64,000 nucleotides of DNA from Ramazzottius varieornatus (taxonomy: Eukaryota > Tardigrada > Eutardigrada > Parachela > Ramazzottiidae). Below are positions 56,001 to 64,000 of the stretch, piece by piece. The notes under the pieces were generated by a model. It was not told the DNA's origin. It did no database searches and saw nothing but the letters and a program-made list of their open reading frames with translations. The translations under genes were made by a program, and so were the position numbers. Numbering within the stretch: the first letter of the stretch is position 1; each line of letters opens with the position of its first letter. The DNA lies in contig BDGG01000014.1 in the NCBI GenBank assembly GCA_001949185.1, positions 530,161 through 594,160 of the forward strand, read 5' to 3'.

Positions 56001-56822
56001 TCCGGTATCAGACGTCGTGGAACCATCCATCGAATCCCTAAAACGAGACCAGAGGCCGTTCGTCAAACGGACTCAACATTTCAGAAGAGTAAACTCGGTA
56101 AAACTGAGTGGGTACGGTCAAGGCCGTGCCAGTCCCTCTGAATCTCATATCGAGCTGTGCCGGTACTAAAATCCGTGCTCCCAACCCCTACTATAGCGGA
56201 GGGGCTTCAGCGCGAGCCTGAAAGTGCTGAGAACCCAGCACAGCCCTGACAGACCGGAAGCGGATGCTTACCGTGGCAGTTCAAAAGTAACTTTCAACGC
56301 ATCGCGGTTTTCTCCACCATCCTCATCGTCGGAACTCCTTTTTATTCCGGCCTTCACCAGGATGGGTCTAGGGTTGCTTCTTCGAGGTGTGAGCGTCCTG
56401 ACGAGCGATCTGAAGGGAGATTCATGGGAACTCAGCGAAGAGGACGGTTGAGTTCCATCAGCAGTCTGCGTATTTCCGTTCGAATTATCACGCGTAGGTC
56501 TTTGAACACTGTCGCTGATTGTGGAATTATGGCCAAGTAATATTCCTGCGGGAAAGAAGGCGCGTCATCGATGGCTGCTTATCATTGGAAACTTAAACAT
56601 GAGTGACAGCAGCTTCACGTTCCACATAAAGCTCATGCCAACTTGACTATGAATTGACTATGAAATTGACTATGAAGTCTGTCAGCCCCTTCCAGGCAAG
56701 TTGCATTCAACATGGAGATATGGGCAGCTATAAGAAGGCGACATACCTGCGTCCCCCGCTTCGTTGGAACTGGCGTCGGATGAACTACTTTGCGCCGATA
56801 AAGGTGGATTGTCCGCTGCCAT
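53047..56822 (-). CDS. SLC2A12-like: SLC2A facilitative sugar transporter, GLUT12-like, about 700 aa, one-base frameshift
   Basis: Twelve exons: 56822-56747, 56545-56272, 56037-55781, 55713-55523, 55444-55341, 55269-55195, 55116-54990, 54903-54817, 54716-54608, 54247-53821, 53489-53234, 53167-53047. This is an MFS hexose transporter with an unusually long Ser-rich N-terminus (about 117 residues). Hallmarks: DKCGRRR after TM2, [24 protein letters not shown] after TM8, a large Ser/Thr/Asn-rich lumenal loop between TM9 and TM10 (typical of GLUT10/12), [17 protein letters not shown] and PETTGKSLE. All phases close except exon 9, which is 109 bp where 108 is expected. A run of four G (minus strand, around 54660) shifts the frame between VVFEQLG and [17 protein letters not shown]. 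This is either an inactivating mutation or a homopolymer base-call error. Confidence 0.88.
53598..53755. repeat. Two-unit GTGGCGCA hairpin array in a GLUT-gene intron
   Basis: Units at 53620-53670 (AATGGCGCACGCC ... ATACGCCACTTGG) and 53693-53742 (decayed arms ACTGGCACATGC / ACGTGCGCTACTTG), led by GTAGGCAAATGATTTCC. It is inside the intron 53490-53820. Confidence 0.82.
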
Positions 56823-57336
56823 GATTTCTGCCACGGCTACCCGAGCGCTAATAATCCTGTAAACGATCCATCATCCCCCAATACCCGCTTTTCCACGTCC
56901 CGTACGACGTAGCAACTTTCTGGCTCCAAGAGAAAAATATCCGACCACGAACTGGGCATCAGCTGGGAAGACGGTTGTGGGAGAAGAAAGACAGTTAACG
57001 TTGGTAGTAGGAAATCAACCTGTTGACTGAAATTAAGAATACGCCGCTTTGCCGCACCGTAATCAGAGATGCCGCGTCGCAAAATCAGCTGGACTGTCGT
57101 CATTCACTTGAAGATTATTGTCTTAACCACGCCTTCGCCGACTGAAAGGAAGTCGCGATGACGTCAAACAGAAGATTTGTGTTGATTGTTGATTGATTCA
57201 CAACAGGCAGAAAGAACTGCTCCAGTTCAGTCCAGATTCGAACTTGTCTGCGTAACCAGCGTATGGTGTATCTTCGATCAGATCTTCCAGGCGCCTTGCT
57301 TACTCTAACGGAAGGATCCGGCAGCTCGACTGATAG
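56823..57336. other. Divergent promoter region between the GLUT-like and thioesterase genes
   Basis: About 510 bp separate two divergent start codons, so both promoters must lie here. A 70-90-codon minus-strand frame in it has no recognisable content. No TATA box is evident. Confidence 0.4.
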
Positions 57337-58062
57337 ATGGCTTCCAAGAAGTTCGGCCAAATAGCCAAGATGTTCGAGAAATATGTCAAGCACGTCAAAG
57401 GGATCGAGGGTCTTCTGAGTACCGTAAGCATCTCTTTCCTCGGATAATTTACTGTTGAATTTCTTCGATGTTGCAAGCTTACCTTCCATTTCGATTAGAT
57501 TAGGGTAAGCTAGTTTCACTGGAGGAAGGAAAGGTCGTGTACGAAATGGAGGTAATGCCTGAGCAGTGCAATGCTGGAAAGACGATGCACGGTGCCTTTG
57601 CAGCGTTGCTGGTGGACAACCTGACGGGAGCCGCTATATGCACCAAATTAACGACTAACGAGGAGCTACCCATGTTCTCCGGAGTTAGCGTAGCTATGAA
57701 TCTAAAGTAAGTCGAAATACTGACAGCGAGTGGGTATATCACCGTCGAAATATTTGGGAGCTTGGCACGTAAGATTGTCTGTCCAAGTAGCGCACGTTTT
57801 CAGTGTTACTGGCTGGTGGCATGCGCCACGTGGAGGAAACGGTCCAGACGAGTTTTCTTGTAGAGGTTCCGTCTTTTGTTCTTATTTTTCTCGTAGATAT
57901 CTACGTGCTTCGAAATTGGGAGAGACAGTCACGGTGACGGCGGAAGTGCTGAAAATTGGAAGAAACCTCGCTGTCGCCCAATGTGACATCGTTGGTAAGG
58001 ATGACGGCAAGTTACGCGTAACGGGACAGCATACAAAATTCGTCGGGCAGAATAACTCTTGA
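57337..58062 (+). CDS. ACOT13-like: ACOT13/PaaI-like acyl-CoA thioesterase, 146 aa
   Basis: Exons 57337-57418, 57514-57706 and 57897-58062. The first donor (GTACCG after CTG A) is chosen because it is the only one keeping phase with the second exon. The hotdog-fold domain is complete: EVMPEQCNAGKTMHGAFAAL (the N..G..HGG/A motif with catalytic-loop Asn and His/Gly), LVDNLTGAAI with the conserved Asp-Asn, SGVSVAMNLKYLRASKLGE (the central strand), VTVTAEVLKIGRNLAVAQCD, and GQHTKF at the end. The length matches human ACOT13 (140 aa). It hydrolyses long-chain acyl-CoA in cytosol or mitochondria by family. The second intron carries one GTGGCGCA hairpin. Confidence 0.87.
57763..57860. repeat. Single GTGGCGCA hairpin in a thioesterase intron
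   Basis: The unit at 57783-57834 reads CCAAGTAGCGCACGT...GTTACTGGCTGG...GCATGCGCCACGTGG. The loop motif is in reverse orientation. It is inside the intron 57707-57896. Confidence 0.82.
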
Positions 58063-60366
58063 ATTTTTTTTTCTGCGATTTAATCAAGAATGTGGCGTCT
58101 TGGATCTTTCTTCTTATGCTGTTGCTATTGTGTGTGTGGGCTCCTGATGCCACCTTGTTCTGTTGGTGTGCAGTCGCTGCCGGTACTGAACGATGCATGG
58201 GTTCCCAAATCGTTTTCTGCATGGCGTGGGGTTACTATTAGATTTTGTTCCGCTGAGAAATGTACGTAATATCTTATTTGTGAGTTTTCGCGTCGGGCCA
58301 ACAAACGCAACAAAGTTGTGTAAATATGTTGATGATAAACGACGCCAGTCAAGTGACCGGTCAACCGCTGTCTAGTCTTTTAGTCTGACCTACGGTGTGG
58401 TAGATCTGTTCGTAGAACATCACAATCTTCGAATGAAACGGTCTGACAAGTCGTGAGAAATACTGCGCGATCGGGAACTACAGTATTCCGAAACTGCCGC
58501 ACGGCGGATCAGTAAAATCTGTTCAGCTTTCTTTCAATGGATGCATCTTGACCTACCAACTCCCGTCTATCTTGCTGCAGTTCCAGCACCTTCGATGAAC
58601 TGCCGGATGATTCGAATCTTCTGTGTCCAGGCGTGGCGTACGGACGGCGAATCTGCTGGAGTCGAAGACCTCGGGGTCCATGTGGTGCGCTGCGTCCTCG
58701 ATTACTATTACACTGTTCGAAAGACTCTTTGCGCGAGGAGTGACGTTAAACTTGTGTTTGTAGTGGACCACGCGATCTGCTTTCGTGAAAGGCAAGGGAC
58801 GAAAAACATGTCATTCTCGCCCCTTGACCCCTACCAGTCTGGTCCACTTGGGTGCAGGACAAGTAGTCCCAAGCTTTGTTCAGCGTACACGCTAGAAGAG
58901 AAAGTTTGGAACAGGCGGAAAAGACGGCAAGCTGACAATTCAACCGTAGAAAATTGTCAAAAGTTGCATTGGTGTGAATTGCACACGTACGTACGAACTT
59001 CCCTTCCGCTGTTTCGGAATCGCCTGTTCCAAGCTTTGCCTTCGCGCCTGTACCGGAGAAACTGATCGGTTCGAACAGTTCGACGCGCCAGGTTTTCGAA
59101 CAGTTCGACGCGCCAAAATTGGGAAGCGTAAACGATAGTCGACAGATTCCCCAGTCCCGGTTTCTGAAAACTGGTTCATAACTTACGGGGAAGCAAAGTT
59201 GTGCAGCTTGGCTCATCTCCTTTAATACTGCCTCCGGGTTCGACTCGATTATCTGACAAGCGGCCTTGACTGGGTTCGCTGGCAGCCAGCAGCCTTCGTT
59301 GGCGCCGAAGGTGGTAGGTACTGGCTAGTTGGACGGTACCAGATTATAGCACCCTTTCGCCGTTTCGCGAGCCCTCCAGGTGGCTGATCATAATGGTATC
59401 CCGTGACCTTTAGCGGAGCACACAGGTTAAAAGTCCTCGTCCGAGCCGCAAAGCCCAGAGCCGAATTACAGTAATCGACTGCTACCAATTGGACTATTGG
59501 AGCGAAGCCCTCACGAATATTCACCATCGGCGCGGGAAGCTGTACTTGTGAGGTCGCCTTCTTCCGTTGACGCCACCGTAACCGTTTACTTCATGTTTTT
59601 CGCTGTTGATGTCTGCAATTGCAGACAGGACTGTGTGCCAAAATCTTGAACCAATGTACAAGTTGAGCGCCCATCCTTGCATACGCCTTCCGGTGTCTAT
59701 CTTTTCAACCTTCTCACGGCCCAACGTTATCGTAACATGCGCGTTTGAACCACTGCTCCTTATTATTTACTCTTCCTGGATCTTCGGATATCGAGCATGC
59801 TTATTTCGACAACACATTAGCTGGGTCATTTTTGATGCCGTCAACATTGCTCTGCTTGATTGCTCTGAATCGACTAAACCCAGCCTAACACCGCCCCGAA
59901 CGTTTGCTACCGTCGCAGCACGAAATTCTGAAGCGGAGAGGAATGGTCAAGTTCCGCCAAAGGCAAGAGAGGTACCAACGGGCGAAAGGAAAGACCGTGC
60001 CAGCCAGCCCTCTACAAACTTGGGGTTTTTCGACTTCTCACCAGCGCTGTCAACCTTGTCCTGACAGCCAAAAACTGGTCACCCAACATAAGCATCGCTA
60101 CGTGGAAGTTCGGATAATGATCCAGCCATTAGTTTTAGCCCCACTGCCCACCATGGCGTCTTACCATAATGGTACTGTGGCTGTAGCACTTTGAACGCCT
60201 GCTTTTATCAGCGGAGAATTGTTCTACCATTCGGATGAGCGTTCTTTCTCTGTTCAATACTTGTTTAATTTTTCCACTGTAATACTCGTTTGTCCTCTCG
60301 ACATCGGCGAGACTGTTGAATGGATAGTCCAAGGCTAATAAATTCCTTCCTGTCTACTAGTGGGTA
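58063..60366. other. Gene-poor interval between thioesterase and peroxidasin 3' ends
   Basis: A 174-codon plus-strand frame (58541-59065) runs into the foldback element at 58.9 kb and has no domain, so I do not call it a gene. Another of 152 codons (59606-60064) is likewise featureless. Confidence 0.4.
58890..59045. mobile_element. Foldback element related to 63213-63433 (inverse orientation)
   Basis: AAAGTTTGGAACAGGCG (from 58901) pairs with CGCCTGTTCCAAGCTTT (to 59037). The reverse complement matches the peroxidasin-intron element through CGAAACAGCGGAA, TACGTACGT and CAATGCA. Just downstream, GAACAGTTCGACGCGCCA occurs twice in tandem (about 59076-59115). Confidence 0.72.
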
Positions 60367-63300
60367 CTACTCAATTACTTGAGGAGGTACATTCTTCACT
60401 TTGTCGTTGAGGTCGCTGACCATTTCCTCCAGGTCGGATATCCGACGCTGTAGCTCTTGGATGTTTGTCGCATCGGTATGGTTGTCATTTCGACGTAGTC
60501 TTCGGCGGAGGGGTGAGGCAGAGACTGGATCTGGCGACTGCATCCAGCGATTCAAGTAGCAGTCTGAAGTATCGAACACACATTAAGATTACACGGGACC
60601 TTCAAAATAGGGCCTGAGTTTCAAGCATTAAATACTGTACCTTCACAGCACTCTGCCCAGGGTGACAAGTCAATGGCCGGCACATCTTCGCACCACGAGT
60701 ATCCACCCTGCTGCCCAGCCAAGAGGAAAATGTCTTTCTGTACCTTGTCGATGGTGTCCGTATTCTCACACAACACTCTGGCCAAGGAGGCTTTCTTGAC
60801 TTCCGCCAGTTGTTCTGTGGAAAACTCTCCATGCTTTTCATACCAAAACCTGAAAAGTCTCACATTAGTTTCCATCAAATCGAGGCATCTCCATTTCAAC
60901 CAATGTTTTTTTACCTGTCTCCACTGCGTAGATTCTTAAACTGTTCAGTCAGCAGACACATGAAGGTCGCTCCCACTTTGGCTCCGGGCAGCGGCCTCTC
61001 GCTCATGGCTGCAGCGAAGAGGTCCACGTTCCCCACATGACCATACACCTCTTCCAGTCGCTGCAGCTGTTCCCTTTCAATCTCGTTACTCAAGGCCGCA
61101 AAGTCCTTCGGTAGCGCCAAGTTGCACTTGCGCCGGAAGTCGACGTACGGCGGCAGACCGTGATCCCTTCCTCGTTGGATATTCAAGGCTCCCAGATCCA
61201 GCGGTAACCTGTGTGTCCTGGTCGACTGGCCGAAGAGCTTTTCCGTCAGCTCACTGTTCATCAACTCCGTCTTCCTCAATAACTTGGCCGGGGTGGCGAA
61301 CAAACCCCGTAAAATGGGGTCGACACCGCCCTGATCGAATATCCGCTGTGGAGCGAAGAAAGCTTCGCCCAGACTCAGATCGCCTTCAGGAATGCTTTCA
61401 AAAGACGAGTTAAGCCGGCGTAAAACGGGGAAGATGAGACTATGGCCGATGCGTAAGGCTGCTGTAGCGAAACTGTTGATGATGGTAGCGTCGGCGTTCT
61501 CATCGTAGCCTTGATAATTTCCCAGAAGCTGCATACCACTCGGTCCGAGTATTTTAGGTAGCCAATGTGCGTAAGTGATATGCTGAACTTGGGCGGCGAC
61601 GATCTTCCTGGTTTCTTGGAAGACTTTGTCGGCTTTCCAGTGAGGGTTTAAATCGCCCAGCGTTTCGGCGATGCGATTGTGCTCGCGGAACCAGACAATG
61701 TGCATGGATAAGAGACCCAGTTGTTCATTGACTCGGACTTCACCGGCTGTGAAACAAGGGAAGTTGCGTTCATCGTTGCGAACACGCTTGCAGTCAATCT
61801 CTTCGGGGGACGACTCAATGTCGTTGTAGGGCAGCAGTGGGAGGTCAGAGCCGGGGACGGGCAGGCTGGAGCGGAAGAGGCCCCGCGTGTTGTGGTCGCG
61901 AATAAAGTCGGCCATCTCTTCGGTACTGCCGTAAATCATGGAAGCGTCGATGTAGCTGGTGAGGGTGTTGATCTGCTCACGGGGCATCAGTTGGTTGAAG
62001 AGCATGGAGGTGGCGCCGGAGCCGCAGACCGGCCGGCTGCGGATGAATTCCATACACGTCTCGTTGGACAGGCGGCTGTCGTTGGCCGGAATCTCGATGG
62101 GGAAACAGGGTGGCTGCGTTGTACAGGAGCTGTCGTAGGATAACAGGCGTATAATAATATGTAGCTGTGGCAATTGTGATTAGTCATGTGTACACTGAGC
62201 TTATTTGAATGAAAAAGACGAAACAGGCCCAACGATGAACAAAGTCATTTGCGCGAACCTTTTACAGTTGGCATGGGCGATGAAAACTTCGTGACTTGGT
62301 TCCATCAGAGTAAAGCCTTCAAAAGTAAATTTATTACTTGGGCCAATTTTCAAATTTGGAACTGGAAGAATGGGAGGCGTTCTTACTCAAGTCGTGATCG
62401 AGGAACTGTCCCCACTGCATAAGCATATGGGAATGGCGAGTGTCCGCTGTAACTGAACCCGTCGTCAGTACTTTCGTCGACACAAGCCGCGCACTGGGCA
62501 GAGCAAAGCGGTTGGGGCGTTTTTCCTTGTCGAAACTGATGGGCTGCTGCAGTCCGTCGTCGTACTGAGCAGGTAGAAATCTTCGTAGTGGAGTGTAGGA
62601 TGCCCCTCGCATGGGTTCCTTCAAGTTGTTACAAGTCCCGTCAAAGGTTCGGTACTTTTTGTGGTAACAACCGGAGCAGTCCGACGAGTTGAGCACTTTG
62701 CGATGAGGACGACAACCGGACAGCTCGGCCATAAGGAGAATTTGCTCATACGGATATGACTCGTTGTAAGTGAAAGCTGAGGGCAAATAAACTTAAATAC
62801 TACCAACAAGGCAGGGAATGATCAGTTCTTACCGGTCAAGTTTGGGAAGAACATTCCTCGTTGAACTTTCTCGTCCATCAGCCGCAGAGAGGCCTCAAAG
62901 GCTGGTCGTGCTTCGTCCAGTGCTTGCAGCTGGGCGCGCGTCAAATTCTTTTGGCGAGGGCCGTTGACTCGTTGGTATGTTCCGGGACTGAGACTTCTGA
63001 AGTCTCCACCATTTGAACCGAAGATGGAAGCCGATTCGGCAGAGGGATTGGACGAGCGAGGAACGGAGCTACCACCAGCGTCGCCACCATCCGGTATATT
63101 CATCACGTCTGCAATTCACAAGGAGGAAAGATCGTAGAAGATAAAAAATCTTCATCTCAAAAATTTCGGCTTATTCGATTAAACTTGATGACGTTTCACT
63201 AACACCAGTACAGGCACGAAGGGCAAGTTTGGAGCAGTAAACAGTTCGGATCACGCCATTGCGAAACAGCGGAACGGAAGTAAAGTACGTACGTACTTGT

Positions 63301-64000
63301 GCAATTTACAATTCTACTCCAATGCACTTTTGGCCATTTTGTATGGTTGAATTTAGAGTTGGCCGTGTTTTCCGTCTCATCTAAATTTTTTAGTGCTCCG
63401 AACCTTTTCTGCTCTAAACTTGCCCTTCGTGCGTGTAGCTGTATAAAGAGAGTAATACTAGGTGTAAACTTAAACCGGCATTTAAAACCTGACACTATGT
63501 TCTTTACCGTCAAAGACGGTCAGGGTGGCGCTAGCCGATGCCGTTCCTGCCGAGTTCTGCGCGCTACACTTGTATGTTCCCTGGTCTTCCCGAGTGACAT
63601 TGAGAAAGATGAGCTCGGTTCCGTCTCGGGAGATATCGTGGACAAAGTCCGTCGGGGTTGGTAAGCCATTTTGTGTCCAAGTCAAGCTGGGTGCTGGGTA
63701 GCCGTCAGCTCGACAGCGGATGGTCATTCTTCCACCGACATAGGCGTTGGAATTTTTCGGCTTTTCGATGATGACTGGCCGCACTGAAAAACAAAATTAA
63801 TACCTATATTAAATGAGGATTTGCTGCAGTAAACTGCTGTGGGAAATTGTACCTCGAACTCGAACACGTGCGAAGGCACGGACTGTTCCGTGATGATTTT
63901 GCGCCACGCATTCGTACGCTCCGTTGTGACTCTGATCTGGCTTGTCAATTTGCAGACTTTTGGCATCAGAAATCTTGAATCCGTTCTTATCGGTAGTAAC
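60367..64000 (-). CDS. PXDN: Peroxidasin (Ig domains plus haem peroxidase), 3' part, gene continues beyond the window
   Basis: Exons in order: 64000(open)-63853, 63783-63508, 63108-62833, 62776-62338, 62129-60915, 60849-60641, 60563-60367, all in phase. The visible part begins inside an Ig domain (NGAYECVAQNHHGT), then a second I-set Ig (TIRCRADGYPAPSLTW ... GTYKCSAQNSAG), a linker, and the animal haem-peroxidase domain. Landmarks are the distal His (QWGQFLDHDL), SYIDASMIYGS, the Arg/Glu of REHNRIAE, the proximal His (LRIGHSLIFPVLRR), and LNIQRGRDHGLPPYVDFRRK with LRSGDRFWYE. By family it is secreted and makes the sulfilimine bonds of collagen IV using HOBr. The C-terminus is a heptad-rich coiled coil (IQELQRRISDLEEMVSDLND) with a stop soon after. 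The VWC module of vertebrate peroxidasins is absent here. Confidence 0.93.
63213..63433. mobile_element. About 220-bp foldback MITE in a peroxidasin intron
   Basis: GCACGAAGGGCAAGTTTGGA at the left is inverted at the right (CTAAACTTGCCCTTCGTGC), and the arms pair for about 40 bp (including GTTCGGA / TCCGAAC). It sits wholly inside the intron 63109-63507 and has a relative at 58890-59045. Confidence 0.83.

Noticed and set aside
57115-57489. 125-codon minus-strand ORF (EGKLATSKKF ... AKAWLRQ)
   Set aside because: It is antisense to the thioesterase first exon, which is supported by family sequence and splice phase, so this frame is a shadow.
58541-59065. 174-codon plus-strand ORF
   Set aside because: It ends within a foldback element and has no recognisable domain or splice context.
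59230-59260. GGTTCGACTC resembling a tRNA B box
   Set aside because: There is no A box at the right distance and no acceptor stem; I found no credible tRNA or rRNA gene in the window.

Overview
This is eukaryotic, metazoan DNA. Genes are split by many short GT-AG introns (about 50-400 bp, occasionally 2 kb), both strands are used, and the products are animal ones: Argonaute, a peroxidasin with Ig domains, an SLC2A sugar transporter, a pancreatic-type lipase with a PLAT domain, a sarcoplasmic calcium-binding protein and natriuretic-receptor-like ectodomains. The compact intron-rich layout and the presence of a sarcoplasmic calcium-binding protein suggest a small protostome invertebrate. A tardigrade would fit, but this is inference and nothing in the window fixes the phylum. 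Coding exons were joined by hand from frame, splice sites and family resemblance; for most genes every exon phase closes.

Layout. 0-0.25 kb: 3' exon of a Thr/Cys-rich protein. 0.57-5.2 kb (-): ANF-receptor ectodomain protein with one TM helix and no cyclase. 5.2-8.9 kb: gene-poor, with a composite repeat carrying a nested foldback transposon. 9.0-10.4 kb (-): decayed second receptor copy broken by two small foldback elements. 12.4-14.8 kb (+): CUB-like/LDLa-like type I membrane protein. 15.3-17.3 kb (-): chromodomain protein. 18.2-18.9 kb (+): unrecognised exons. 19-23 kb: transposon graveyard. 23.3-28.7 kb (-): complete 14-exon Argonaute. 29.6-31.0 kb (-): secreted low-complexity protein. 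31.6 kb (+): one-TM orphan. 32.3-34.9 kb (+): lipase. 37.0-37.9 kb (+): EF-hand protein. 38.7-39.5 kb (+): broken GT31 glycosyltransferase. 41.1-42.4 kb (+): kelch protein. 42.9-44.5 kb (+): zinc alcohol dehydrogenase. 45.2-52.6 kb (-): three paralogous four-TM PPxY proteins with a dead pogo-type transposon between the first and second. 53.0-56.8 kb (-): GLUT12-like transporter with a one-base frameshift. 57.3-58.1 kb (+): ACOT13-like thioesterase. 60.4-64.0 kb (-): peroxidasin, continuing past the window end.

The most striking non-gene signal is a family of palindromic units (arms close to CAAGTGGCGCACG / CGTGCGCCACTTG around an asymmetric loop with GCCAATAACA). They occur singly or in runs of two or three, about 70-85 bp apart, and nearly all lie inside introns: about ten in four Argonaute introns, five in two chromodomain-gene introns, and others in the CUB, GLUT, thioesterase and receptor introns. 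Some runs keep flanking inverted ends (GGCAAACAAACTCGACAAG), so they look like a MITE family with internally amplified hairpins. At least eight other foldback or TIR elements are present, several with visible target-site duplications.
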